Assembly (NCBI RefSeq): GCF_000346465.2
Contig: NC_034010.1
Location: 5,062,439 to 5,126,438 of the forward strand
Direction of reading: 5' to 3'
Source of the DNA: Prunus persica
Taxonomy: Eukaryota > Streptophyta > Magnoliopsida > Rosales > Rosaceae
Length of the DNA stretch: 64,000 nt
Part shown: one piece after another, positions 45,400 to 56,019 of the stretch
Numbering within the stretch: the first letter of the stretch is position 1
How the letters are laid out: every line of letters starts with the position of its first letter
The notes under the pieces: model-generated
Told to the model about the DNA's origin: nothing
Database searches by the model: none
Seen by the model: the letters and a program-made list of their open reading frames with translations, nothing else
Program-made: the position numbers and the translations under genes

Positions 45400-45960
45400 C
45401 CTTGCGCGACAAAATATTTCGTAGCGCAAACTATTAAATTAGTTTATTTTAAATTAAAAAAATTTAAAACAAAAAATATTTCGTCGCGCAAATATTTGCA
45501 CGACGTTAGTATTCGTTGCGCAAAACTCAAAAAATTTGTGCAGGTACCAAAAATTGGACGCGGGAATTTTTTATTTTTTTAAAATTTTTTTTAGACTTTG
45601 CGCGACCAATGTTTTTCGTCGCGCAAAACTTTGCGCGACCAATGTATTTCGTCGCGCACAACTTTGCGCTACCAATGTATTTCGTCGCGCACAACTTTGC
45701 GCTACCAATATTTTTCGTCGCGCAAAGTCAATTTGCGCAACCAATCTTTTTGGTCGCTCAAAGTCGCTTTGCGCGACCAATATTTTTTCGTCGCGCAAAG
45801 TCACTTTGCGTGACCAATGAAAAAACTTCGTCGCGCAAAGTCTTTCTTCACGATCTTTGCGCGACGGATTCTGCGCGACGAAGTTTCTGTCGCGCTGAAA
45901 TTTGTGCGACTACAATGTATTTTGCGCGACGAAATTCTCTTCGTCGCGCAAAGTGTAAAA
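45400..45960. repeat. Subterminal GCGCGAC repeats of copy 2, right end
   Basis: Dense direct/inverted GCGCGACCAAT and TTCGTCGCGCAAA motifs up to the terminus at 45,970. Confidence 0.85.
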
Positions 45961-46149
45961 TGTAGTAGTGAATTATGGCTTTATTATTTTTATATGAAAT
46001 GAATAAGAATCTATGTTTGCAGCTTAACTTTTTTATGTCCAACAAATCTCTATGATTGTATTGCTCTTTCTTAACGCATTTCTTTCTTCTTCCATTTAGC
46101 ATATGAAAGAATGTAGTTGATACATTGGCATTCCAAAATAATTATAAGG

Positions 46150-46280
46150 AGAGATGATTTTCTCACACACACACTATCAAGGTGTCACGGAGGTTCGAAC
46201 TTGAGACTACTAATCTGTAAATCAAGACTTTTTTTTATTGGGCTACACCATATTGACTCTTCACTCCTCCCTTTACTATT
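46150..46280 (-). repeat. tRNA-related SINE family T, copy 2
   Basis: The minus strand reads GGTGTAGCCCAATAAAAAAA then AAGTCTTGATTTACAG and AAGTTCGAACCTCC, an A-box/B-box pair in tRNA order, followed by a CACACACA-rich 3' part. Confidence 0.55.
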
Positions 46281-46794
46281 AATCTCCATTTTTTTTAATC
46301 TTATCATTATATATATTTATTTTATTTTATTTTTTAAAAAAAATTTGAAACCCGAATATTGAGATTTCTATTAAAACTCGCATCCATGAAATGGGATTCA
46401 AATAGTAAAAAAAAAAAAATTTAAGTGCATGATGACTATTTTAGAGTACAAATTGTAGCAACTGACTGAAAAGATAAAAGATCCTTATTAATGTCAATCA
46501 CCTTTTTCTCCAACCTGTAATTAGATTCCATTACCATATAAGCAAGCACTATTGGAAATTGGGTAGCTAATCTGAAAGATTGAGCATTTCAAAATAATCA
46601 AAAGAGAAATGCATACACATTAACTTTTTTATGTCGAACAAATCTGTATGATGATATTGCTCTTTCTTAACGCATTTCTTTCTTGCTTCATTTAGCATAT
46701 GAAAAAATGTAGTTGATATATTGGCACTCCAAAATAATTATTCTTAACTTCTCTCTTTTGAATATAAGCGATAGTTTTAATTATAAGGGGAGAA

Positions 46795-46920
46795 AAGTTT
46801 CTCACACACACAATACTAAGGTGTTACGGAGGTTCAAATTTAGGACCACTTGTCTGTAAGTCAAGACCTTTTTTGACTGGGCTATACCCCGTTGGCTCTC
46901 CACTTTATTATTCTAATATT
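46795..46920 (-). repeat. tRNA-related SINE family T, copy 3
   Basis: Copy of the preceding SINE in the second duplication unit: GGTATAGCCCAGTCAAAAAA and AGGTCTTGACTTACAG on the minus strand. Confidence 0.55.
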
Positions 46921-47150
46921 CATTTTTTTAATCTTATCATTATATATATATATATATAGTGTAAATTGCAACAACTCGCTGAAAAGACAAAAGATCCTAG
47001 CTTATTAATGCCAATCACATTTTTCTCCAACCTTTAATTAGATTCCATTTATATATAAGCTAGCACTATTAGGTAGCTAATCTGAAAGTTTGAGCATTTC
47101 ATTTGACTTTCACAACTTAAGATTAACAAAAGATAAATGCATACACATTA

Positions 47151-47586
47151 CTTTAGCCAAGTACTATACTTGAATCATGCTAATATGCACAAAAGTATGC
47201 AGATATATATCTAATACATTAATTGCATGTGCTTAGCTTTTGCACATGTTGTAATATCAATAGTAGATACAAGTGAGTCTAGAATTCTCTTGGCTCCTAT
47301 AATTAGTCAATATTGCATCTTTCCACTGTATCAGTTCTAGAAATGTCCCAAACAGGTTTCAATTCCACTCAGAATCTCATTGCTCTAAAAAGTATTCTTG
47401 GCATTGATTCAAAGCAAACATTTAATTACTCCCCCTAACTTCAATAAATAAAATAAGTTCAGAACTAATTCCTAAATTCCTTTTTGTTTTAGTTGGATCC
47501 TAATCCATACGTATGAGTGCCAAATTGGGGACATCATCTTGTAGTGCTGATCCTACTCATCAAAAAATATATATATATATATATAT
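47151..47586. other. Intergenic, nothing recognised
   Basis: AT-rich spacer ending in a (TA)n run (47,567-47,586). Confidence 0.45.
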
Positions 47587-47980
47587 AGAGAGAGCGCTTT
47601 CATCGAAGGATTCTTCAAATAGGGACACTCTTGTAGGGCGTACTCCGCATTGTATTTCACTAATCTAAACCGTCTATTTTATAGATAGTCATTCAAAGAT
47701 CATATTTATAAAAGAAAATCACTTGAATCCGATATCATTTGACCACTCAATTAAATTATTGAAATTTTAGTACTTTCTTGAAGCACTGTGTTCATTGATT
47801 TTGTAGGAAGCAATTAGATGTCTAAACGGTTTCTGATTTGTCTAATTTTTTGCAAGAATGATCTATGAATGAAGACCTAAAAAATAGATAAGTTGGATCG
47901 TTAAAAAAAAAATTCATAGGATGCCGTAAAAGATTTCTTTCAAATAAAATTATTTGAAGGATCCCTCAACAGAATGAGAC
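47587..47980. mobile_element. MITE family A, copy 3
   Basis: Begins GAGAGAGCGCTTTCATCGAA and ends GATCCCTCAACAGAATGAGAC, flanked by (TA)n on both sides. Interior AATCCGATATCATTTGACCA is shared with copy 4. Confidence 0.8.
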
Positions 47981-48581
47981 TATATATATATATATATATA
48001 ATGAAATAAAAATCGTGAGAAAAAAGCTCAATAATGTATTTAATAATGAAAATATCAAATAATTTATGCCCATTAGTTATTGGGTTTAATTAAATTACAG
48101 GCCTGATCTGCATGCATGACAACCACTAAGCTTTACTTAATCATATGCAGCAACAACAACAGCAATTGTTGATTCTCCACACCACACACATATAATTGTA
48201 TATGCCGTGTGCTTCTTTTCATAAGTCACTATTGTTACGTATCACGGAGACACTTAGCCATAATCCCAAATCTGTTTAAACTATTCGCACTAACTTATGC
48301 TATTCGATTCTTTGTTTCTTCAACTTCGAATTTGTATACGTGTCAGATTCGTGTTTGTAGGTTACTCTTGTGTCAATCCTAGGGTTTTTATTGAAAATAA
48401 TGTTTCATTGGATGTATAACTTTACTTTGGTTGAGTTTTAGATTTGGTGGAGATGCACTCAGAGAAAAATCGTTATCCCACTAAAACATAAATAACATAA
48501 ACTAGAGAAGATGTTTCTAAAGACGCAAAACTCTGTAGCAAACGCTTTTACAAGCATTAATTAGAATCGTATGCAAGATGT
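47981..48581. other. Intergenic, nothing recognised
   Basis: AT-rich spacer without features I can support. Confidence 0.4.
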
Positions 48582-49005
48582 TAGGCTTTGTTTGGTTCAT
48601 GAAAAAAGGGATGGGAATGAAAAATTATTTGCTTTCTATGTTTGGTAAGTCCAGGGTTGAAAAATGTGTATTCCTACAGCCTATGGAAAAGTATGGGGGA
48701 AAATAAAACCCTACATCTACCTTGGGTTTCATTTTCCCTCCTCATAGGAAACAAGGTAAGCTTTAATTACAACTTTTTAAGACTCATTTACCACTACTAA
48801 CAATTAAAAATATATAGCAAGGCAAACATTATTAATTACACTTTTAATGCATATTTCTTATTTAGGGATATAATTGAACAACTAAACAAAATAGTTCCAA
48901 TCCCTGCACTAACCAAATATGGAAAAAGAATCTTCAATTTCCCTTCTCATGAGAAACTACATGGGGATTAATTTCCAATAAATTCATTTCCGTGAACCAA
49001 ACTGG
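48582..49005. mobile_element. MITE-like element with TTTGTTTGGTTCA termini
   Basis: The left end GGCTTTGTTTGGTTCATG is mirrored by CGTGAACCAAACTGG on the right. Inner ends (GGGATGGGAATGAA against AAATTCATTTCC) pair in part. About 420 bp, no coding sense. Such GTTTGGTTC ends are common in hAT- and PIF-type MITEs; the target duplication was not resolved. Confidence 0.6.
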
Positions 49006-50269
49006 AATAACAAAATTAGTTTTCCTTTCACTGTCAATCCTCACTGTGATTCTATGCAAAGGAGGAGCCACAAATTTTCACAAAAATGTGTTTATATATA
49101 TATATATATATAAGCAGATGTTGGGGTGAAGTAGATTGAAAAATATGCGGTGGGTTAATTTCCACTAAATAGGGTGAACTTCCCAAAAATTAGCATTAAA
49201 TAACTCCTAACTTTTTAAACATCCGCACTGGGTCCCCTAGCCTAAGGATGGCTTTGCCCGGCCCTTGATTTTATGGTGAGACTTGTAAGGGTTGCTCCGC
49301 CCTTATTAATTCTATGGTGAGACTTTATATGTGGGGCGTCACCGAAATTTTATTGTTGTTTCCGTGTCACTTGTTAGCATTAGATAAAGATCGAAGCCCT
49401 ATCAAACAAGGCATTAAAAGGAGATATCGAGCCAATTTCCCGCTCGAAGCAATTTTATTGGATGTCAGGTTACTTGAGATGCAAGTTTTTCATTATTTCT
49501 CAATTTATTAGACTTTCTCTAATGTAAATATCGGCATGCTCGCACTCAATACAATCTATTGACCTATTTCGAGAACTAGGGCGATTGGGGCCAAATAAGT
49601 TTTTTCATACCTTCTCTACTTTCTACCCAATTGTTATCCACTTAAGCATGAAATGACCTAAAAGATGACTCGTATACCATCGTATCCGTTGGTAATTTGT
49701 AAGGATTCTCTACTTCAATATTCAATTGGAGAATCAGAAACATATTTTATTTTATATTTTCCATAACTTTTATTCTCCCATTACCTCACGTAAGTCAAAC
49801 AAGGGAAGTTCCATGCAGTATCTATATAACAATAATTAATGCAATCCATCTGGTTTTCTCTGAGAATTTTTTTTTTAAAAAAAGTAGGGTGTTGATTTGC
49901 TTTGTTTATTAATTATAAACTGTGTTGGATTAGCAATAACAACTAAACGAAAAGAAAGCAGGCAATAGTTTTTTGAGATCATGAATCTGACTACAACCAC
50001 ACTAACTCGAGCAATTCGATTACAAATTGGTTTTCTTCTCCTCCTTTTATTTCTATTCTGTTTTATATTTCGACAACATAAGGACTAGACGACAAGAATG
50101 TATAATAAAAAGTAAATTCACCTTCAAAAATAAAATAAAAAGTAAATAATTATTGATGAAATTGACTTTTACTCTATGCTCTAATTGGTTTTGCAGTCGC
50201 CACAAAACAAACTCATCCCCAAATTCTTTGTTTTCTTCCATTGTTATATTTAGGGAAACAAGTATGTAC
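49006..50269. other. Intergenic, no supported gene
   Basis: Contains a (TA)n run at about 49,091-49,110. Frames at 49,314-49,511 (+) and 50,053-50,241 (-) show no domain. Confidence 0.45.
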
Positions 50270-50482
50270 TCGAACTCTAGTGACCAAACTGAAAATGAGT
50301 GATCTTAAAAAAATTGGTGACTGAAATGTGGAGAGAACACGTGTAAAAAAGTTTCACCAAGGTCCACAAACATTAGTGACCCAATTCGCATATTTGGTCA
50401 CTGGTGTGATAATATTTGTGACCATTTGATAATTTAGTCACTAGAATTTCGTCAATAACGACCTTTTTTCTTGTAGTGTTAC
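50270..50482. mobile_element. CACTA terminus of a third family (GTGACCAAAT motif)
   Basis: The right edge reads AACGACCTTTTTTCTTGTAGTG, the inverse of the common plant CACTA end CACTACAAGAAAAAAGGTC. Within 200 bp inside it, TTGGTCACTGG, GTGACCATTTG, TTAGTCACTAG and AGTGACCAAAC occur as direct and inverted subterminal motifs. Only one end is present. Confidence 0.6.
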
Positions 50483-51070
50483 TCGCATTCGTGTGAATAA
50501 GAATGAGAACGGTCCAGATTGGATCAATTTTTGTTAGATTAGTTTTTGTGCAAAAATATGACTTATTTTGTTCATTGTAATTTGTTCATTCAAGTAACAC
50601 ACCATATTACATTCAAGTTTTTTCTTTTTTATATCTCTTGGAAAATTTGTAGTGATTTCATTCATTGTAATGATGGTCCTTCGGTCGCAATTTGCAAGTA
50701 TGATTTCTATTTTATTGAGATGTAACTAACTGCAATCAAGAGTTTTTAGGTCTCGTTTGTTATACATAACTGTCTTGGCATAGACTATGCTTAAGGATTG
50801 TCTTGGCTTAGCTTGGCTTGGTCTAAGTTGGATAACACTTATTTTGCATTTGATGTATGCTTCGACTAGGACTATATATATATATATATATTTTTAAATA
50901 TTTTATATATATGTATATATGTATAAATACATATATTAGGTACGTGTATGTATGTATTTTATATAATATATATAATATATATGTATATATACATGTATAT
51001 ATGTATATTATAAATAATATAAACATATAAATGTGTATATACATATAATACATATATATATATATATATA
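50483..51070. other. AT-rich region with long alternating TA/TG stretches
   Basis: From about 50,870 to 51,070 the DNA is almost entirely alternating TA with TG and CA. Minus-strand Ile/Tyr-rich frames over it are artefacts. Confidence 0.7.
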
Positions 51071-51193
<123 letters not shown>

Positions 51194-51367
51194 TGCATCC
51201 TTGGGTGTGACGCCCCGCAGCGATATTCGAAGATGACATATATGACCTCTTTTAAAAGCACGGACTCCTGAAAGCTCAACAACAAGCTAAGGAAACTGCT
51301 GTTCATTTGGTCACTGCAGAGGATCATAGTCAAAGACCTCCCTATGTTGACACCAGTGTGTTAGATG
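51194..51367 (+). other. Possible coding fragment of unknown origin
   Basis: Between two GA tracts the plus strand reads EDDIYDLF, a stop, then KHGLLKAQQQAKETAVHLVT and AEDHSQRPPYVDTSVLD up to the gap. The composition looks protein-like rather than repeat-like, but no family was recognised and the fragment has a stop. It could be a captured exon or decayed retroelement. Confidence 0.3.
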
Positions 51368-51467
51368 NNNNNNNNNNNNNNNNNNNNNNNNNNNNNNNNN
51401 NNNNNNNNNNNNNNNNNNNNNNNNNNNNNNNNNNNNNNNNNNNNNNNNNNNNNNNNNNNNNNNNNNN
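51368..51467. other. Assembly gap (100 N)
   Basis: A run of exactly 100 N abutting a GA tract. The round number suggests a gap of unknown size. Confidence 1.
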
Positions 51468-51499
<32 letters not shown>

Positions 51500-51505
<6 letters not shown>

Positions 51506-51854
51506 CCTTGTAGGGCCCACTCCACATCGTATTCTACTAATCCAAATAGTCTATTTTTTAGATAATCATTCACAAATCATCTCTACAAAAAATCACTTGA
51601 ATCCGATATCATTTGACCACTCAATTTAGTTATTGAAATTTTAGTACTTTCTTGAAGCACCGTGTTCATTAATTTTGTGGGACACAATTAGATGTCGAAA
51701 CGATTTCCGATTTGTCTAATTTTTTGCAAGGATAATCTACGAATGTATACTTAAAAAATAGATGATTTGGATCGTTGAAAAAAATTCGTAGGAAACCTTA
51801 AAGGATGTCCCTCAAATTAAATTATTTGAGGAATCCCTCAATAGAAGGGGACTG
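51500..51854. mobile_element. MITE family A, copy 4 (left end lost)
   Basis: The element begins in the GA tract next to the gap (CATCCTTGTAGGGCCCACTC) and ends GGAATCCCTCAATAGAAGGG before TA-rich DNA. The left terminus seen in copies 3 and 5 is missing or lies in the gap. Confidence 0.75.
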
Positions 51855-52070
51855 TATATATATATATCTGTATGTGTGTGTGTGTGTGTAGGTATATATA
51901 TGTATAGTATAATATATATACATGGATATAATACATATATAATATCTAGGTGTATATATGTATATCATAATATATACATGGGTATAATACATATACATGT
52001 ATATATGTGTACATATGTATATTATAATATATACATGGGTATAATATATAGACATATATATATGTATATA
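51855..52070. repeat. TA/TG-rich low-complexity DNA
   Basis: Includes (GT)n at about 51,873-51,889 and an irregular tandem pattern of TATACATGG(A/G)TATAATA repeated about four times. No coding content. Confidence 0.75.
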
Positions 52071-52439
52071 CAGAGAGCTTTCATTGAGGGATACCTTTGT
52101 AGGGCTCACTTCACATTGTATTGCGCTAATCCAAACCGTCTAATTTTTAGATAATCATTCAAAGATCATCTCTATAAAAAATCAATTGAATCCAATATGA
52201 TTTGCCCACTCATTGAGTTATTGAAATTTTAGTACTTCCTTGAAGCACTGTATTTATTGATTTTGCAAGACACAATTGGATATTGAAATGGATTCCTATT
52301 TGTCTAATTTTTTGCAAGGATTATCTATGAATGTAGACTTAACAAATATATGGTTTGGTTTGTTAAAAAATATTCATAGGGGACCTCAAAGGGTGTTCCT
52401 CAAATAATATTTGAGGGATCCCTCAATAAAAAAGGACTG
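52071..52439. mobile_element. MITE family A, copy 5
   Basis: Begins CAGAGAGCTTTCATTGAGGG and ends GGGATCCCTCAATAAAAAAG followed by GACTG; the two ends pair as inverted repeats of about 25 bp. TA-rich sequence abuts both sides. Confidence 0.85.
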
Positions 52440-52484
52440 TATGTATATATACTTATACATATTAATATTATAATATATAATATC

Positions 52485-52803
52485 AGTCCTGATCTCTTGG
52501 ACTACGGGGGTCCAAGAGATTTGTGGTCACTCACTGTTGGATGTAAATTCAACGGTTCACTCACTCTTGCACTCCTTTTAAGAAATTTTTTTGAACCATT
52601 GGATTAATATCCAACGGTGGGTGACCACAATCTCTTGGACTACAGGGGTCCAAGAAATTTGTGGTCACTTACCATTAGATGTAAATTCAACGGTTCACTC
52701 ACTCTTGCACTCATTTTAAAAATTTTTTTTCAACCATTGGATTAATATCCAACGGTGGGTGACCACAATCTCTTGGACTCCTGTGGTCCAAGAGATCGGG
52801 ACT
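52485..52803. mobile_element. MITE family B, copy 2, with duplicated core
   Basis: Same ends as copy 1 (AGTCCTGATCTCTTGGAC ... AAGAGATCGGGACT). At 319 bp it is longer than copy 1 because the core, from CTTGGACTAC through ATCCAACGGTGGGTGACC, is present twice in tandem. Confidence 0.85.
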
Positions 52804-52816
52804 GTATATATATGTA

Positions 52817-53623
52817 CACTATATTTTTTACACAATTTTTGAGCCATTAGATTACTCCACTTTTAATGGTTGAAATTAAATCTGACATGACAAATAGTTT
52901 TAATGTTTTAAATAAACAATCATTAATTTTATTTTCTCTCTCATAAAAATAAAATAAAATAATTTTCTCTCTCCTCCCTTTTTTCTTGGAAACATAATCT
53001 CTTTTCATTTTTATTCTCTACTCCATTTTTATTCCATTTTCATTTTTCTTAAAACAAATTCGTTTTGTTTTGTTTTGTATGATTATATTGATAGTTTAGT
53101 TATCTGCTATGCGTTATACATGCAGTTGTATTTCCTATTATATTTATGTTATACATGCAGGAATTGAAGGGAGCTCATCCTACTGAAGAGCTGCGAGTAG
53201 TTGCAGTTCCTATTATTCAAGAGAAGCTATATTTAGAGAACAATTGCTTGGTTCCGGAGAAGTTTGTGGAGATATTAGCAAAACACGGACTGCTAACGCA
53301 AAGAGAGAGAGGGAAAAAAGATGGAGGTTTTTTTCTGGTCCCAGGAAAGAGAGAGAGAGAGACAGAGGTATGTGTGAGAAAGAAGAGAGATTAGAGTACC
53401 AAGTAAAAAAGGATATTACCAAAAAAAGATATTACGTTTCCAAGAAAAAAAGGAGGAGAGAGAAAATTATTTTATTTTATTTTTATGAGAGAGAAAATAA
53501 ATTAATGATTGTTTATTTAAAATATTAAAACTATTTGTCATGTCAGATTTAATCTCAACCATTAAAAGTGGAGTAATCTAATGGCCCAAAAATTGTGTCA
53601 AATCTTGTGTCAAAAATATAGTG
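52817..53623. mobile_element. Long-TIR DNA element carrying an exon-like insert
   Basis: Inverted repeats of about 190 bp (52,817-53,005 and 53,430-53,623). Both begin CACTATATTTTT and share ATTAGATTACTCCACTTTTA and CTGACATGACAAATAGTTTT, with one small indel near the outer end. The 425-bp middle holds an exon-like frame (next entry). Long TIRs around a gene fragment fit a Pack-MULE; however, no 9-bp target duplication is apparent. Confidence 0.75.
53161..53302 (+). pseudogene. Exon-like fragment inside the long-TIR element
   Basis: After a TACATGCAG acceptor-like site the frame reads ELKGAHPTEELRVVAVPIIQ, then EKLYLENNCLVPEKFVEILA and KHGLLT, before dissolving into a GA-rich tract. Length and composition look like a genuine exon of a host gene. 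I do not recognise the protein. With no promoter and no second exon, it is probably a captured fragment. Confidence 0.45.
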
Positions 53624-53639
53624 CCACGGATCCACCCCC

Positions 53640-53647
<8 letters not shown>

Positions 53648-53677
<30 letters not shown>

Positions 53678-55719
53678 GGCTTTTTTGTTCTGGCAATTAC
53701 TGATGGGCCTAGGCTGCTGTAAAGAGCAAAATGTACGAAATTGCCCTTGGGTCTGAGTTCAAGAATTAGACCTCAAGAGTGCTTCGAAAGGGTAGCTAAA
53801 TCTTAGGAAACACCTTAGTCTTCTTCACCAATGAAACCAACAGTTGCTTATAGATAAATTCTTGACTTAACTTAAGAAGCTTGTGGCATGGAAGCTAAGC
53901 ATTCATGAGTTTAGCATGAGAGAGAGAAAGACCAGATTTTCTACGAGAAACAGAGGTTAAAGTAAAGGATTTCGTTAGAATTTGCTGAGAAGAAAGAGAG
54001 AGAGAGACAGACATACAGAGATTTGGGTGCTTTGGGTAATTTTTCGGCAGCTTGACGAATAGTTCGTCAGGCTCTAGAATGGCTTGCGAGAGGAGAAGAC
54101 GGGAAGAGATGGAGGAATGGGACTCGAAATTGAAGGGTTCCAAGGATGAGAGGTGAAGCTTGCCCTCTCTAGATGTGTGTCCTTTTAATGGGTAAAAGAT
54201 ACCCCATTTTATAGCCACTGGAAGCTCCTTCCCAAGAAACCCTAATGGGTTCTTTCTCATTTTGCCAAGTTTTCCATTTTATTTCTCTTCCCTTCCTTTG
54301 ATTCATCCTATTTTGTGAAATCCCATCTATCCAAACACACAGAGACAAGATTTTTGGGAGCTCAAAAGTCTTCCCGCAACCGTTCCAGTGGTAACCTCTC
54401 ATCTCTGGTTATCACTTCTCCTTCTTTTCTCCCCTGTTTCATGGCAAGAGTTGGTAAGGGAAGGAAATAGATAGCAGCGTTGGTCTGAAGGATGTCTTTT
54501 CTCCTAGCAACTTGCTAGCGCTAATAACCTTTAGTCTTTTGAAGGGTTTGTCTTGAGGTTTGCCTTTGGTCACTTGCTGGAGCCTCCCAGCAGCCTGCAT
54601 ATGTGAGTCATTCATTGGCCTTTATCGCGATTTTGTCTCCAGCTATGTGCTGGAGACTTTCAGATATTTTTCTTGGTCATTTGGGCCTTGTTAAGGTAAT
54701 GGGTTTATCTGCTAGGAAATGGGCCAACTTCACAAAGTGATGGACTATTTTTTATTAAGGTGATGGGTCAATTTTCTAAAGTAGTGGGCTCCCTTTTTCT
54801 CTCATTTATGCTTACCCACATATTTGGGCTCAAGAAATAAGCTTCAGTTTTAGGGCTCACAAGCAGCCCAAAACTTCTATTTCTCGGCTCATCAATGGGC
54901 CTCACGAATGCTCGTTACCATCCATACCACAACCCACTCAGCAAGCCCCTAGCATTTGCTTGGCTTGGGCCCACTTAAGCTTGTAGCGTGGCTAGGTAAA
55001 AATAATAATTTTCTGCTTAGCATTTCATGTCGATTGCCATGCTTGAATTTTATCGTCTTTGAAAAGGGATATGATGCTTGACGGGATAATTAGCATGGGC
55101 TTTTAGAGCCAGTGCCTTTTATAGGCTCATTTCAATTATTAGCGTGACAGATTGCATATTTATTTGGTAAGGTACGTGGTCTTGGCTCGTGCAAGCATGC
55201 ATGAAGAATTTCATGTGCTCCAAACCAGGTCTCTTCTTAATAAGGTGTCGCACTGGGCCGATAATTTATCTGGGCCTAACCCTGGATTTTTTGGGCCTCA
55301 ATAATGTGCAATACCCAAATCAACGACCAATGAGAGCTAGATGCGTGGACACAATATGGCATATGCGGGAAAGCCCTCAGCACCCTGGCCTCCCGACAAT
55401 AGTAAATGTCAACAGTCCCACATTGAAATTCTACACGAGTTGCACACCTCCCAAAGCTTATAAAGGGGGGTACAATTCCCAAAAGGGGGGTAAGCTGATC
55501 TTTTGGCATCCTGCCCTTAGATCTGTTCGATTCTCTTACTAAATCCATACTTACTTAAGTATCGGAGAGCCTTCAGCCGATATCACTCTGGTGCCCTAGG
55601 TCTTACCGAGCGGACTCTTATTTTACAGGATCACGCTCCACCGAGGCCCAGAGCATCCCGAAGGCCTAGATATCACTAAGTTGAGCCCAAAAGTACCGAA
55701 CTACTTTTTCGCATCAACA
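53648..55719 (+). mobile_element. Probable solo LTR of a large LTR retrotransposon, about 2.07 kb
   Basis: The right edge CCGAACTACTTTTTCGCATC followed by AACA is typical of LTR ends in plant Ty3/gypsy elements. ATATA occurs directly after it (55,720-55,724) and also at 53,643-53,647, just before a TGTGTG... start, giving a candidate 5-bp target duplication. A TTATAAAGGGGGG promoter-like box lies at about 55,457, followed by GATCTGTTCGATTCTC. No primer site follows, so it is a solo LTR. The left edge lies in a (TG)n run and is less certain. Frames inside (up to 121 codons) have no pol motif. Confidence 0.55.
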
Positions 55720-55724
55720 ATATA

Positions 55725-56000
55725 TGTGTGTGTGTGTGTGTGTGTGTATACATGTATATATGTACATGATATTATATGTGTATATATGTATAATATAATA
55801 TATATGGGTATATAATAATAATATATATTATTATTATTACAATAAAATATACGCATCTTATACATTGGTGAGCATGAGACTAGTTAAAGATAGTAAGGCC
55901 TCTTTTACCAGCAGATGATAATCACGCGGCCATACTATTTCTTAAAAAAATTCAAAAAAAATATAGTATAGCCGGGCGGCTATACTATTTATATATATAA
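55725..56000. repeat. (TG)n and TA-rich DNA with a GC-centred palindrome
   Basis: A (TG)n run at 55,725-55,747, then TA/TG-rich sequence, then ATAGTATAGCCGGGCGGCTA followed by TACTAT at about 55,963-55,989, a perfect or near-perfect palindrome. Related palindromes occur at about 57,873-57,895 and 58,292-58,318. Confidence 0.75.
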
Positions 56001-56019
56001 AGACCCGCCCAGCACCTAA

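Larger units (their letters stand above)
42357..45970 (+). mobile_element. Non-autonomous CACTA element, copy 2 (inverted relative to copy 1)
   Basis: Left end CACTAGTAAAAAAAACC, right end TGTAAAATGTAGTAGTG, both matching copy 1. At 3.6 kb it is shorter than copy 1, mainly because its array holds one full 345-bp unit plus partials. All compartments of copy 1 are present in the same order, reversed. It is flanked by a perfect direct repeat AATTAT (42,351-42,356 and 45,971-45,976), longer than the 3 bp usual for CACTA. No transposase is encoded. A gap of 138 Ns (44,033-44,170) lies in its repeats. Confidence 0.9.
46026..47150. repeat. Large tandem duplication, about 596-bp unit
   Basis: Unit 1 begins AACTTTTTTATGTCCAACAA at 46,026; unit 2 begins AACTTTTTTATGTCGAACAA at 46,622. 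Both then follow the same order: TGCTCTTTCTTAACGCATTT, a SINE-like segment, AGATCC...TTATTAATG, TTTTTCTCCAACCT, GGTAGCTAATCTGAAAG and AAATGCATACACATTA. Unit 2 has an extra 40-bp piece (TTCTTAACTTCTCTCTTTTG) and other indels, so the duplication is not recent. Confidence 0.85.
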
